64,000 bases of DNA, taken from Fischerella sp. PCC 9605. GTDB lineage: Bacteria; Cyanobacteriota; Cyanobacteriia; Cyanobacteriales; Nostocaceae. The translations under genes were made by a program, and so were the position numbers. This document shows, piece by piece, positions 37,112 to 46,978 of this stretch. Under the pieces are notes generated by a model. That model made no database searches, had not been told where the DNA came from, and was given only the letters and a program-made list of their open reading frames with translations. Positions within the stretch are counted from its first letter, which is position 1. Each line of letters starts with the position of its first letter. The stretch is taken from NCBI RefSeq assembly GCF_000517105.1, contig NZ_KI912148.1, positions 1,048,518 to 1,112,517 on the forward strand. The letters are read 5' to 3'.

Positions 37112-37627
37112 ATGAAGCGGAAATTTCAAGCTCAGTTAAGGATTCTTTTAAGTTTTCTGCTCCTACTTTGCTTAAGTTGGTTTTTAATCCTAAACACTCC
37201 TCCTACTCTGGCACAGGAAAATACAGTTAACTATACACTCTCTGATTTACGATATCGAGATTTTGCTAATCAAGATTTACATGGAACGTCCTTTGCAGGT
37301 GCAGAAATGCAGGGAGCAAACTTCCGGGGAGCAAATCTCAGTGGAACTATTCTCACAAAGGGGACATTTCTTCAGGCAGATTTGAGCGATGCTAATCTTT
37401 CGGAAGCATTTGCCGATCGCGTTATCTTTAATCAAGCTAATTTAACTAATGCCATTTTCACCGATGCTATGCTTGTTAGCAGTCGCTTTTTCGATGCTAA
37501 AATCTCAGGAGCAGATTTTTCTGGTGCAATTATTGATCCCTATCAAGTCAAGTTAATGTGCGATCGCGCTGAAGGCACTAATCCGGTTACAGGTGTCTCT
37601 ACCCGCGAAAGCTTGGAGTGTCCCTAA
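37112..37627 (+). CDS. Secreted pentapeptide-repeat protein
   Basis: A 171-residue protein from MKRKFQAQ (an in-frame ATG at 37100 is possible). N-terminal signal ending near TLAQ, then pentapeptide units with A(D/N)LxG rhythm ([46 protein letters not shown]) and a C-terminal [21 protein letters not shown] with two cysteines. Similar proteins are exported to the thylakoid lumen or periplasm in cyanobacteria. The function is unknown. Confidence 0.8.
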   Translation: MKRKFQAQLRILLSFLLLLCLSWFLILNTPPTLAQENTVNYTLSDLRYRDFANQDLHGTSFAGAEMQGANFRGANLSGTILTKGTFLQADLSDANLSEAFADRVIFNQANLTNAIFTDAMLVSSRFFDAKISGADFSGAIIDPYQVKLMCDRAEGTNPVTGVSTRESLECP

Positions 37628-37725
37628 AATATTGAAGTGCTACACCTCTACATGAGCGATCGCCCAAGCCGGGATAGCGACAGTCACCACACCAAAAGCT
37701 GTTGTTAGGAATGGACTTGTTTTCG

Positions 37726-38211
37726 TTACGTCACAACATGTTGTCGTTTTGACTCTGAACTACCAGAGATGAATTTCAGCCATAATGCTGTACTTGCTCC
37801 CCAAACAAAATTGAAAAATAACACAACAATTGGAGTTAAGCGCCCTAATTCTACACCCATTATTCCTTGATTAACCTTCAAGGGAAATATGATAAAGAGT
37901 TGAACTAGAGAAGGGAATAAACTGTACAAAATACCACGATAGAAGTACTTGTTTTGAAAAAAGGGCAAGAGAAAAATAAATCCCCATAACCCTCCCCAAA
38001 CAAGGCGAGGATAAAGCCAAGATGGAGTTAACTCAGGGGCAATTTTCACACCCAATAATGCAGTTAAACCAATGGTTCCACAAAACCAAACAGTCAAACT
38101 ATTTAATAGTCCTCCAATACATCCAGATGCAAATGCTAGTGTCATGTTTCTAGCAATAGTCCGGGACAAGATTGTTTTTTGATTCAAAGATGAGTGATGA
38201 TTTAATTTCAT
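37726..38211 (-). CDS. Uncharacterised multi-span membrane protein
   Basis: A 161-residue protein with about four predicted membrane helices (about residues 25-48, 70-83, 92-112 and 128-148). I do not recognise the family. The frame uses a normal ATG and is coding-like, but it has no informative neighbour. Confidence 0.6.
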   Translation of the reverse strand: MKLNHHSSLNQKTILSRTIARNMTLAFASGCIGGLLNSLTVWFCGTIGLTALLGVKIAPELTPSWLYPRLVWGGLWGFIFLLPFFQNKYFYRGILYSLFPSLVQLFIIFPLKVNQGIMGVELGRLTPIVVLFFNFVWGASTALWLKFISGSSESKRQHVVT

Positions 38212-38888
38212 GTGTGTTTACTAATTATTTTTTTGATGAATTACTAAATGCATACTAGGCTTCTTGTAAAGTTCAGGCTCTAGGTTAATTACGAGTTTTT
38301 CTGAAAATAGAATTAGTCTGGAGGTCTACTCAATAAAATATGTTGAACATCTGTGAGTATTATGAGATTTTTATTAAAATAAACTAAGAGTTGATAATTT
38401 TGTTTCTCATACTAGGTTGCAGTCAAAGATAGTACTTCCCTCACCCCGCCTGTCGGCACCTCTCTCCCAATTTGGGAGAGGGGAGGGGGAGAGGGCATGA
38501 ATTGCTATATCTGAACACAACTTGGTATCAGAGGTCATTTATAAAGTCAATATTTAAGTAGGGGAGCCAGCGCCAGATTTATTCCACAACAAGCTGTCGT
38601 TATCAACCTCACGAGATTCACGTAGAACATCAAGACATTCGTGACCAACATCTTGACGTTACTTATTAACGTTAACCCATGCATAGAGAACATCAAGACA
38701 TTTGTGACCTAGGTCTTGATGTTCCTTATTAACGTCAAGACATTCCTAGATAACATTGTTATATTTGTTACTAACGTCGTGACAGTCGTTACTACAATCA
38801 AATCAAATATTGGCGATCGCAACGTAACAAAGATATCGCACATGGCAGTAAGCTGTTTTATTTAGAGCATTTATAAAAATTTCCGATT
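38212..38888. other. Intergenic region upstream of dapL
   Basis: About 680 bp without a supported gene. It contains a dispersed hairpin (CTCTCCCAATTTGGGAGAGG, near 38463-38482) and the nine-unit 21-bp array at 38605-38793. Promoter elements for dapL should lie near the end of this region. Confidence 0.6.
38605..38793. repeat. Nine-unit degenerate 21-bp tandem repeat array
   Basis: Nine consecutive 21-bp units with no spacers, starting at 38605, 38626, 38647, 38668, 38689, 38710, 38731, 38752 and 38773. Most begin AACRTC and have GACRTT in the middle. No CRISPR-type spacers are present. The array ends 95 bp before dapL. The reverse complement of the second array (46632-46798) is the same repeat, with 17 of 21 positions equal between typical units. 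Confidence 0.85.
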
Positions 38889-40124
38889 ATGGCAACGATT
38901 AACGACAACTTCCTCAAGCTCAAAGCTGGCTATCTGTTTCCTGAAATTGCGCGGCGCGTCAATGCCTTTGCAGAGGCTAACCCAGATGCTAACATTATCA
39001 AGTTGGGTATTGGTGATGTCACCGAACCACTGCCACAAGCTTGCCGCACAGCAATGATTAAAGCAGTGGAAGAAATGGGCGCTCGCAACACATTCAAAGG
39101 CTATGGCCCGGAGCAAGGCTATGCTTGGTTGCGAGACAAAATTGCTAAATACGACTTCCAAGCACGGGGATGCGAGGTTGATGCATCGGAAATATTTATC
39201 TCCGATGGCTCTAAATGTGACACGGGTAACATCCTCGATATTTTTGGTGATGACAACACGATCGCCGTCACCGATCCCGTTTATCCTGTGTATGTAGACA
39301 CCAATGTCATGGCAGGACATACTGGGGATGCCAACGATAAAGGTGAGTTTGAGGGTTTAGTGTATCTGCCGATTACGGCTGATAACAACTTCACCGCCGA
39401 AATTCCCTCAAAGAAAGTCGATTTAATTTACCTCTGCTTCCCTAATAACCCCACAGGTGCAGTGGCCACTAAAGAACATCTCAAGGCATGGGTAGACTAT
39501 GCCAAAGCCAATGGCTCAATAATTTTCTTTGACGCCGCCTATGAAGCCTTCATCACCGATGCAGAGATTCCCCACTCGATCTACGAAATTGAAGGTGCGA
39601 GAGATTGTGCGATCGAATTTCGCTCTTTCTCCAAGAATGCAGGATTTACTGGTACTCGCTGCGCCTTTACAGTTGTACCTAAGAACCTGACAGCAAAAGC
39701 CGCTGATGGTTCAGATGTAGAACTGTGGAAACTCTGGAACCGCCGCCAGTCCACCAAGTTTAATGGCGTGTCCTACATTGTGCAACGTGGAGCCGAGGCA
39801 GTTTATTCTGAGGAAGGACAAGCACAAACCAAAGCGCTAGTTAACTTTTATCTAGAAAATGCCAAGATTATTTGTGAGAAACTCACAGCAGCTGGATTAG
39901 CAGTATATGGAGGTGTAAATGCACCCTATGTGTGGGTGAAAACACCTAATGGTCTTTCCAGTTGGGATTTCTTCGATAAGTTGCTGCACACCTGCAATGT
40001 TGTAGGTACACCGGGTTCTGGTTTTGGTGCTGCGGGTGAAGGCTACTTCCGCATTTCTGCGTTTAACAGTCGGGAGAATGTAGAAGAGGCGATGCAGCGG
40101 ATTACAACTCGCTTTTCTTCGTAG
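38889..40124 (+). CDS. dapL: LL-diaminopimelate aminotransferase
   Basis: A 411-residue PLP enzyme matching DapL along its whole length: [62 protein letters not shown] and the Schiff-base Lys249 in [12 protein letters not shown]. It converts tetrahydrodipicolinate to LL-diaminopimelate in the one-step lysine/peptidoglycan branch used by cyanobacteria and plants. It is single-gene and preceded by the 21-bp array. Confidence 0.96.
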   Translation: MATINDNFLKLKAGYLFPEIARRVNAFAEANPDANIIKLGIGDVTEPLPQACRTAMIKAVEEMGARNTFKGYGPEQGYAWLRDKIAKYDFQARGCEVDASEIFISDGSKCDTGNILDIFGDDNTIAVTDPVYPVYVDTNVMAGHTGDANDKGEFEGLVYLPITADNNFTAEIPSKKVDLIYLCFPNNPTGAVATKEHLKAWVDYAKANGSIIFFDAAYEAFITDAEIPHSIYEIEGARDCAIEFRSFSKNAGFTGTRCAFTVVPKNLTAKAADGSDVELWKLWNRRQSTKFNGVSYIVQRGAEAVYSEEGQAQTKALVNFYLENAKIICEKLTAAGLAVYGGVNAPYVWVKTPNGLSSWDFFDKLLHTCNVVGTPGSGFGAAGEGYFRISAFNSRENVEEAMQRITTRFSS

Positions 40125-40745
40125 CCTCTAGGTAGATCGCATCATCGAATCTCGACGATATCGTCACGCGATCGCTTCTTGATCGCTATCCCATTAAACC
40201 CTTCGAGTGGGAGAGCCACAGACTCTGATATATCGTATCTCTCAATACACAGTTCAGTTAAAGTCAGATCCCCCCTCGTCCCCCTTTTTAAGGGCGGAAA
40301 TTAATAGCCTATTGCCCCCCTTTCCAAGGGGAGCGTAAGCGCCCTTGGAGGTTCCCGAGGCAGTGCGCCCTTGCGCTTCGCCGACTTGTAGACGCGCAGC
40401 GGCTTCCGCAGGTAGCACCTGCCGTTCCGTTGTAGCGACTGGCGTGGGTTGGGGGGATCTCTGAGGAAATAACATCACTAACTGAACCGTATTGTCGTAT
40501 ATCTCATTACTTAGGTTCAACCTGGTAACGAGGGTTGGAAGGCTCAGCCTCCTCGCTGTTTCCCTAACTAGCAGAACTATTACTCGACCACACTAATTTT
40601 GATAGGTTTGTAGTCAGGGCTTTAGCCCTCATTTAAGTACTAAAGTACTTACTACAAACTTTCTTAGCCTGTCATAATCTTTGTGGCAGACTACTATTAC
40701 CTTTAAATCAAAAAATTAACTAATGCTCTTTTCGGGTTTTCCCTG
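40125..40745. other. Intergenic region with a MITE-like element
   Basis: About 620 bp with no supported gene. 40243-40494 is an inverted-repeat-bounded element; the rest is AT-rich or short repetitive text. Confidence 0.6.
40243..40494. mobile_element. MITE-like element with terminal inverted repeats
   Basis: The ends are CAATACACAGTTCAGTTA (40243-40260) and TAACTGAACCGTATTG (40479-40494), imperfect inverse complements. Inner inverted repeats of AGATCCCCCC type lie at about 40267-40275 and 40451-40460. The body contains the dispersed motif CGCAGCGGCTTCCGCAGG. About 250 bp, no transposase; an open frame at 40254-40520 is just its sequence read by chance. Confidence 0.65.
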
Positions 40746-42065
40746 TTAACTACTAACGATTCTTGGCAACTCAACACGGAAAGTTGAACCTTCACCGAGT
40801 TTGCTTTCCACGGTGATGTTTCCTTTCATCAAGTGAACTAATTGATCTACAATTGCTAATCCTAAACCTGTACCGCCCTGCTTGCGTGTAAGACATTGAT
40901 TAACTTGCCGAAATTCTTGAAAGATTTTTTTTAAGTCAGCTTTGGCTATACCTATTCCTGTATCCTTTACTATCAGCATGATTCGGTCTTGAATTTCCAT
41001 CACTTCGACGGATACGCCGCCAATGTCAGTAAATTTAATGGCGTTGGAAAGCAGGTTCACTAAGATTTGCCGGACGCGATCGCTGTCGTTGATAATGTTA
41101 GGATTTGATAGATTGATATAAATATACAAAGTCAAGTGTTTCTGCTCGGCTAAACAACGCAGTTCTTCTGTAGTAGCCGTGACTAATTCAGCCAAATTAA
41201 ATTCTTGCAGTCTCAACTCCAAGCGCCCAGACTCCAGCTTGGAGAAATCAAGTATATCTTCGATCAGCGCTAGCAGGCGTTTGGCGCTGTTAAAAATGCG
41301 TTCCACCATATTTCTTGCCTGCGGGGGGAACTGATGATACGGTAGGCGTAACAGCAGTTGAGAAAAGCCCAAAATCGCATTCATCGGGGTACGCAGTTCG
41401 TGAGACATCACCGCCAAAAATTGCGATTTCATTCGTGATGCTTCTTGTAGTTGCAAATTCTCAAGCCTGATAGCGTGCATTTGTGCCTCTGCTTGTTTGC
41501 GGGCAGTAATGTTTCGCACTAGCCAGCGCCAGCCATTGAGATTACCTTCGTTGTCCCGCACCATAGTGACGCTGATTGCAGCGTCAAATCTAATACCTTC
41601 TCGCGTTTGCATGCGAACTTCCCAATCCTGAATTTGTTCCATCTCGTGCAAACGGAGTAGTCGGGAACGAAAGGCACGACGCTCATTTTCTGGAATGAAG
41701 TTAATCAGCAGTTTGCCTTTGAGGAATTTTTGTGATGTACATAGCAACCTGGCAGCAGCACGATTTGCTTCTTGAATTTTACCTTGGGGATCAGTCACCA
41801 AATAGCCATCTGGCGCAAACTCAAACAGTTCCTGGTAGCGCTGGCGTTCTAGTTCCATCGCCTGACGAGCAGTAGCTAATTCCTCATTCTGCTGGCGTAA
41901 TTCTTCTTCTGCTACATGCAATTCTTCCAATGCTGTGTTAAGTTCCTCAAGACATTGGTGCAGTATTTCTGATGACGGTAAAGGTGAAATTTTAGCCTGA
42001 TTTCCCAGCACATCAGCACGGTGACGCACTGCATCTATTTGGTGGGCAAAATCATATGCATTCAC
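40746..42065 (-). CDS. PAS-domain sensor histidine kinase
   Basis: A 439-residue cytoplasmic sensor. Coiled-coil region up to about residue 90 (LEELNTALEELHVAEEELRQ), PAS domain from FEFAPDGYLVTDPQGKIQEA to NITARKQAEAQ, then the kinase core: phospho-acceptor His in AVMSHELRTPMNAILGF, N box LVNLLSNAIKFTD, G1 DTGIGI and G2 GGTGLGLAI. No membrane span or receiver domain. The GTG at 42065 has GGAGTGA about eight bases upstream; the frame continues upstream without a good start. It ends the minus-strand signalling cluster. Confidence 0.9.
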   Translation of the reverse strand: MNAYDFAHQIDAVRHRADVLGNQAKISPLPSSEILHQCLEELNTALEELHVAEEELRQQNEELATARQAMELERQRYQELFEFAPDGYLVTDPQGKIQEANRAAARLLCTSQKFLKGKLLINFIPENERRAFRSRLLRLHEMEQIQDWEVRMQTREGIRFDAAISVTMVRDNEGNLNGWRWLVRNITARKQAEAQMHAIRLENLQLQEASRMKSQFLAVMSHELRTPMNAILGFSQLLLRLPYHQFPPQARNMVERIFNSAKRLLALIEDILDFSKLESGRLELRLQEFNLAELVTATTEELRCLAEQKHLTLYIYINLSNPNIINDSDRVRQILVNLLSNAIKFTDIGGVSVEVMEIQDRIMLIVKDTGIGIAKADLKKIFQEFRQVNQCLTRKQGGTGLGLAIVDQLVHLMKGNITVESKLGEGSTFRVELPRIVSS

Positions 42066-42452
42066 ACTTTCACTCCTGTAATATATTACTACTTGAGCTT
42101 TTATTGTTTTTAAATAAATGAATATTAAACATGATTTCAATCACTATCAGCAGAGTGAGAATTCAGCTTTAAGGTATTGAATTTACCTGATTGGGTTGTA
42201 TATGGAGATTTGTCAGAGAATTGGGCAATCGGGTTAGGAAAAGATGGAGGAGTATTTTAAGCACATTAAAGGTAGGACTTTCTAAAAAAAATGTTAAAAC
42301 TTTGTAAAGCAAAGTAGGCGTTATTTCTACGAATGCCTTTCAATTTACTAACAGTGACAAATTTTTAATACTTTTATATCTCCTAAGCGAATGAAAAAAA
42401 CAGCCTCTTAAGTATGAGTTTACGCTAGAAGAAATACAACTCTATTATTTGT
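42066..42452. other. Intergenic region between CheR-PAS and PAS kinase genes
   Basis: AT-rich, no supported gene and no clear operator or hairpin by eye. Confidence 0.5.
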
Positions 42453-44318
42453 TTATTCGTTGCTGTCGAGTTCTTCCATTAACAAAATTACCCCTTGAAT
42501 ATCTCGTGTGGTAGAAGCACGTAAGGGTGTGCAGGAGACTTTGCATAAAATCCCCCTACCACGGCGATTTGTAGCTTGTAATGTCACTTCTGGACATGGT
42601 AATTCTCCTGACAAACAAGCACGGATTGTCTGTCGGAGTTGTTCTACTGGTAAACCGATATCCAGATTCAAAAAGTGTCTGCCTTTGACTTCATCAGCGC
42701 GGACACCCCAGAGATCTTCAGCGCGATAGTTCCAAATTTGGATGTGCAAATCTTGGTTGAGAACAGCGACGCCGCTGTGCAAACCAGCCAAAATCGATTC
42801 TAAAAAGGTGTTGACTTGAACAAGTTCGTCGCTGCGTTGACGCAGTTCATCGTTGAGGGCGTGGAGTTCTTCGTTAGTAGATTGGAGCTCCTCGTTCATT
42901 GTCTCCAGTTCTTCGTTAGTAGACTGGAGTTCCTCGTTAGTGGTTTCTAGTTCTTCGACGGTGGATTGGAGTTCCTCGTTTGTTGTCTCCAATTCTTCGT
43001 TGGTAGATTGGAGTTCTTCATAAGCCGTTTCTAGTTCTTGGTTGGCGTGTACCAGTTCGTGTTGTAACTGTTTAAAGCGGGTAACGTCGGTGAAGACAAT
43101 TTTCACGCCCAAGAGTTCGTCGCTATTGTGGTTTAGCAGTGGTATGACCTGGACGTCAAAATATCTAGTTTCTTGTTCTGTAATTGACCACTCAACCTCT
43201 TTCAAAATCACCGCACGGCGGTTAGTGCTAACTTGGTCAATGCGCGATCGCAACTCCAGCGGTCGGTAGGATATTTCTAAGTCTTGCAAGGGGCGGCCCA
43301 AATCTCTAGGATTGAGATTAAATAAAGTGCGGGCTTGTTCATTGGCTAGCACCAACGAGTTGTGAACATCCACTATCAGCTGGGCGATCGGATCGATCTC
43401 GAAGGCGGCTTGATGAATGGGAGTCATCGGGTCAACCATCTCCGGGGTGGATTGCTGGCTACTCAAAGGAGTTATGCTCAACAACATATCGCGGCGGTTG
43501 CCGTTTGGTACTTTTGTAAATACACGTCGCCGCAAATCTAAGGGTGTAAAAGAGTGATTGCGGGTAAACAACATTTCTGCTTTGCCCAAAAATAGAAAAC
43601 CGCGATCTTGTAGGGCAAAGTGAAAGCGATCCAGAATTCTCGCTTGGGTTTCGGAGTTGAAATACATTAACGTATTGCGACACACTAGCATGTCAATTCT
43701 GGAAATAGGTGCATCCTGAACTAAATCGTGACGACCAAAAATCACACCGCGACGCAATTCTTTTTGTACAACGTAACGACCACCTGTTCGCTCAAAATAC
43801 TTTTCTAGTAACTGTGAGGGAATTGATTGGATTTCTCTAGGGTTGTAATTGGCATGGCGGGCGTAATCAAGAGCCTCCGCATCGACATCGGTAGCAAAGA
43901 CTTTCACCCGTGTCGTATATTGTTCCATACCCAATGCTTCCGCCAGCAACATGGCTATGGTATATGTTTCTTCTCCGGAAGCGCAGCCAGCACTCCATAC
44001 CCGAATCGGTTGGCTGAGGTGCTTGTTGGTAATAATTGTGGGAATAATTTCACTCGCTATGTATTCCCAAGCTTCTGCATCTCGAAAGAAACCGGTAACG
44101 TTGATCAAGATCGTGTTAAAAAGCTCAACAAACTCGTCTGGATGCACTTCTAAATAGTCCAGATATTCACTGTAACTTTCAACACCAAGCGCTTGCATCC
44201 GTCTTTTGATCCGGCGGCTTAAGCTGGTACGTTTGTAACCCCTGAAATCAAAACCACGGTTTCGTTTGATGTATTCTAAAAGGTTTTCTAAGTCTGGGTT
44301 TACATCAGTAGAACTCAT
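42453..44318 (-). CDS. CheR methyltransferase with C-terminal PAS and coiled coil
   Basis: A 621-residue protein from ATG 44318 (MSSTDVNPDLENLL); the frame upstream is only heptamer-repeat translation. CheR domain: RMQALGVESYSEYLDYL, NTILINVTGFFRD, VWSAGCASGEETYTIAM, FATDVDAEALDYAR and DMLVCRNTLMYF. Then a PAS domain, a long coiled coil built from EELQSTNEELETTN units, and a second PAS domain near the C-terminus. It should methylate glutamates of a sensor protein. The adjacent CheB genes are the opposing enzymes, but no chemoreceptor is in the window. Confidence 0.9.
   Translation of the reverse strand: MSSTDVNPDLENLLEYIKRNRGFDFRGYKRTSLSRRIKRRMQALGVESYSEYLDYLEVHPDEFVELFNTILINVTGFFRDAEAWEYIASEIIPTIITNKHLSQPIRVWSAGCASGEETYTIAMLLAEALGMEQYTTRVKVFATDVDAEALDYARHANYNPREIQSIPSQLLEKYFERTGGRYVVQKELRRGVIFGRHDLVQDAPISRIDMLVCRNTLMYFNSETQARILDRFHFALQDRGFLFLGKAEMLFTRNHSFTPLDLRRRVFTKVPNGNRRDMLLSITPLSSQQSTPEMVDPMTPIHQAAFEIDPIAQLIVDVHNSLVLANEQARTLFNLNPRDLGRPLQDLEISYRPLELRSRIDQVSTNRRAVILKEVEWSITEQETRYFDVQVIPLLNHNSDELLGVKIVFTDVTRFKQLQHELVHANQELETAYEELQSTNEELETTNEELQSTVEELETTNEELQSTNEELETMNEELQSTNEELHALNDELRQRSDELVQVNTFLESILAGLHSGVAVLNQDLHIQIWNYRAEDLWGVRADEVKGRHFLNLDIGLPVEQLRQTIRACLSGELPCPEVTLQATNRRGRGILCKVSCTPLRASTTRDIQGVILLMEELDSNE
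42853..43045. repeat. 42-bp tandem repeat encoding the coiled coil of CheR-PAS
   Basis: About four and a half copies of a 14-codon unit (EELQSTNEELETTN) in the CheR-PAS gene, similar at nucleotide as well as protein level. Confidence 0.85.
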
Positions 44319-44337
44319 AGTGTAGAGACGCTGTGAA

Positions 44338-44592
44338 AGCGTCGTAAAAGGGACAGGGGACAGGGGACTAGGGACTGGGGACTGGGGACTAGGGATTGGG
44401 GAACTCGGGGCCCCCACGACCGCTCTTAGTGGGGATTAGGGAGGACAGCGCCGTGGGCGGGTTCCCCGACTTGGGGCGACTGTCCGTCGGCAATGGGGAC
44501 TAGGGATTGGGGACAGGGGACTGGGGACTAGGGATTAGGAACCTAGTACCCAATCCCCGATACCCAATACCCAATACCCAATACCCAGTACA
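44338..44592. repeat. Composite heptamer arrays around the 101-bp element (copy 1)
   Basis: GGGGACT/GGGATTA heptamers flank a 101-bp core at 44398-44498, with CCCAATA-type units on the far side. The core contains CACGACCGCTCTTAGTGGGG and CGCCGTGGGCGGGTTCCCC. Copy 2 is at 46515-46615 and copy 3 (inverted) at 61467-61568. Confidence 0.85.
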
Positions 44593-44701
44593 AGCGTCCC
44601 GGAAATTGACAAATGAAGTTAATAAGTGTGGTATTTTCCCAAAAAAATAGGATTGTGGTTGAGTTTTGATGAAAAATTAATTCTATTTTAAGAACTAAAT
44701 A

Positions 44702-45274
44702 TTACTTATTAATTAAGTTGAGTAAAGCCGGAGCGATCGCATCCAAGGGCAAAATAAAATCCACAACCCCGGTTCTAATTGCAGCTTGAGGCATCGCAAA
44801 AAATTCGGAAGTTGCTTGATCTTGGGCAATAACTATGCCACCCATATTTTTGATTGCCTGCGCTCCTGCTGCGCCATCGCTATCCATACCAGTCAAAACA
44901 ACAGCGATCGCTCGTTCACAGAAACTAGCTGCCGCAGATTGAAACAACACATCACCTGCGGGGCGGACATGACGTACTTTTTTCTCATGGGAAAGAGACA
45001 GAGTTGCAGCGTCTGGGTTAACCAACAGGTGTTGGTCGGGAGGAGCGATATACACCGTGCCTGGGTATAACTTGTCACCCGCTTCTGCCTGCTTAACTAC
45101 TAGAGGTGTGCGCTTACTCAGGATCTCGGCCAACATACTGGCATAGTGCGGAGCTAAATGTTGCACCACAGCAATCGGGGCGGGAAAGTCTTCGGGCAAT
45201 TTGGATAATATTTGACTCAAAGCTTTGAGTCCACCGGCTGATGCTGTCATTACTACTATGTAGTTATTCGTCAT
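44702..45274 (-). CDS. CheB-type methylesterase domain protein
   Basis: A 190-residue stand-alone CheB catalytic domain without a receiver. Ser12 in TASAGGL, VVQHL with the catalytic His, and LTGMDSDGAAGA with the Asp are all present. It would hydrolyse receptor methyl esters or deamidate Gln. Its ATG overlaps the end of the upstream CheB gene by 11 bp, so the two are translationally coupled. Without a receiver, control must come from another partner. Confidence 0.9.
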   Translation of the reverse strand: MTNNYIVVMTASAGGLKALSQILSKLPEDFPAPIAVVQHLAPHYASMLAEILSKRTPLVVKQAEAGDKLYPGTVYIAPPDQHLLVNPDAATLSLSHEKKVRHVRPAGDVLFQSAAASFCERAIAVVLTGMDSDGAAGAQAIKNMGGIVIAQDQATSEFFAMPQAAIRTGVVDFILPLDAIAPALLNLINK

Positions 45275-46319
45275 CTATCGCTTCTTCTGTGGAGTTGGAG
45301 TCAGGTTCAATTCTGTGATGCCTGCCACGTCCATTTTTCTTGAGTAGCACTTCTCGGATAACCTCAGCACGCTGTTCGCAATCTTGAGCCTCTTGTTCCA
45401 ATCGTTGTACTGACAAGTTTTGGTGGCGATCGCGCATCCGCTTAGCCATGCGACGTGCGAGAGAAGATTTTTCCTCCAATGCCCTAAGAGCGCTCCACAG
45501 CGCATCCTCCAAAGCATCAGATTGCTCTGCCAACAGACTTTCTGACGAGAATGCATGACCCGTGCGGCATCGAAACCGCAACAAATCTCCCTCGTGGAAT
45601 TCCCAGAGAGTACCACCACATGCCGGACAGGCAAAGGTTGACGGTTGGCCGGGTTTATTGTCACTATTTAACGCTTGCATATCGAGTTCTGCCATGTCAG
45701 ATTCATATTCCATTTCTTCAGGTACTGGGTTTTCTGCGTCTCCTTCCACAGGCGTGTCAGCTAGTTGCAGCAGTACAGCAGGAATCTCCGCCAGTGGCAG
45801 GACATAGTCAATTTCATCTACATTCTCAATCGCACTACGGGGCATTCCCGCATACATCGCATCTTGAGGGTGTTGGACAATTGCCACACCACGCCGCATT
45901 TTTACTGCCTTTAGTCCCGCCGTACCGTCGTCAAGTACACCCGTTAATACAACACCAACTACTCGCCGCCCATAAGCTCGTGCTGCGGTACGAAACAGCG
46001 GATCGATAGCTGGGCGATGGCTGTTCTCTGTGGGGCCCCGCGATAAGCTGATGTATCCTGGTTTCAGCAGTAAGTGGTAGTTTGGCGGGGCAACATAGAC
46101 CCGTCCCTGAACAATTGCTTCACCATCTCTAGCGTGGGATACTGGCAAACTCCCAGCTCGGTTCAGGATACGGGGCAAAACACTTGTGCTATGAGCCGGA
46201 ACATGAAGGACGATAATGATTGCAGCTTTGATGTTTGGAGGTAAATTTTTTGCCAGATATGTAAGTGCTTCAACTCCGCCTGCTGATGCTCCGACAACGA
46301 TTATATCGTGTCCAGGCAT
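45264..46319 (-). CDS. CheB methylesterase with zinc-ribbon-like C-terminal extension
   Basis: A 351-residue protein. CheB catalytic domain at 1-190 with Ser12 (GASAGGVEAL), VLHVP and LTGVLDDGTAGL, then an acidic linker and the block FACPACGGTLWEFHEGDLLRF-RCRTGHAF (C-x2-C and C-x3-H, zinc-ribbon-like), followed by a helical tail. The same extension is known in many bacterial CheB-like proteins next to CheR-PAS fusions. No receiver domain. It overlaps the second CheB gene. Confidence 0.9.
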   Translation of the reverse strand: MPGHDIIVVGASAGGVEALTYLAKNLPPNIKAAIIIVLHVPAHSTSVLPRILNRAGSLPVSHARDGEAIVQGRVYVAPPNYHLLLKPGYISLSRGPTENSHRPAIDPLFRTAARAYGRRVVGVVLTGVLDDGTAGLKAVKMRRGVAIVQHPQDAMYAGMPRSAIENVDEIDYVLPLAEIPAVLLQLADTPVEGDAENPVPEEMEYESDMAELDMQALNSDNKPGQPSTFACPACGGTLWEFHEGDLLRFRCRTGHAFSSESLLAEQSDALEDALWSALRALEEKSSLARRMAKRMRDRHQNLSVQRLEQEAQDCEQRAEVIREVLLKKNGRGRHHRIEPDSNSTEEAIDDE

Positions 46320-46514
46320 TTATTCCTCCTGATAGCAGCGCAGATGAACATACTTACATACACTGCTAAAATAACGCTAGCAAAATAGAGATAGTTATTT
46401 ACCTAGCTGAGAGTGGATTTCTTGGTTAGTTGTGGATTCTAAATTTTTAACAGGTTATCCAATGAGGCGATCGCATTATCCGTAAAAAGGACTGGGGATT
46501 GGGGATTAGGGATT

Positions 46515-46615
46515 GGGGAACTCGGGGCCCCCACGACCGCTCTTAGTGGGGATTAGGGAGGACAGCGCCGTGGGCGGGTTCCCCGACTTGGGGCGACTGT
46601 CCGTCGGCAATGGGG
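46515..46615. repeat. 101-bp dispersed element (copy 2)
   Basis: Same length and nearly the same sequence as 44398-44498, and in the same orientation, flanked by GGGATTA-type heptamers on both sides. Confidence 0.9.
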
Positions 46616-46631
46616 ACTAGGGATTGAGTTT

Positions 46632-46798
46632 GATAAAGAAAGTCACAATGTTGGTAACAAAAGTCGTGATGTTGCTTATGAAAGTCGCGATGTGATAAAG
46701 AAAGTCACAATGTTGGTAACAAAAGTCGTGATGTTGGTAACGACAACTTCAATGTTAGCGACGACAGTTTCAATGTTGGTAACAACAGCTTCTACATT
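46632..46798. repeat. Eight-unit 21-bp tandem repeat array (second locus)
   Basis: Units start at 46632, 46653, 46674, 46694, 46715, 46736, 46757 and 46778 (one is 20 bp). The two-unit block at 46632-46673 is repeated exactly at 46694-46735, so part of the array duplicated recently. Read on the minus strand the units match the array at 38605-38793. Confidence 0.85.
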
Positions 46799-46978
46799 CG
46801 GTGTCACACCTTTTAGCAGGGTAAGAATTAACGGCTTTGGAATTTGAGACTAACAATAATGATTCTGACTACAAGCTCATACTTAAAGCGATCGCCTTTA
46901 GGTTCTGCGTTAGATCCAATTTTTGTCGGACGAGAAGAAGCGATCGCATTCTCCTTTTAAAGAGAGACAGCAAACTAT

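Larger units (their letters stand above)
46320..46978. other. Intergenic region with 101-bp element and 21-bp array
   Basis: About 660 bp without a supported gene. It holds the 101-bp element (copy 2) at 46515-46615 and, 16 bp later, the second 21-bp tandem array. The frame at 46923-47153 is not supported. Confidence 0.7.

Noticed and set aside
38605-38793. Possible CRISPR array
   Set aside because: Units are contiguous 21-bp repeats with no unique spacers, no leader and no cas genes nearby.
40254-40520. 88-codon minus-strand frame
   Set aside because: It lies inside the MITE-like element and has no protein-like pattern.
46632-46798. Possible CRISPR array or coding repeat
   Set aside because: No spacers; stops interrupt the longer frames; units match the other 21-bp array.
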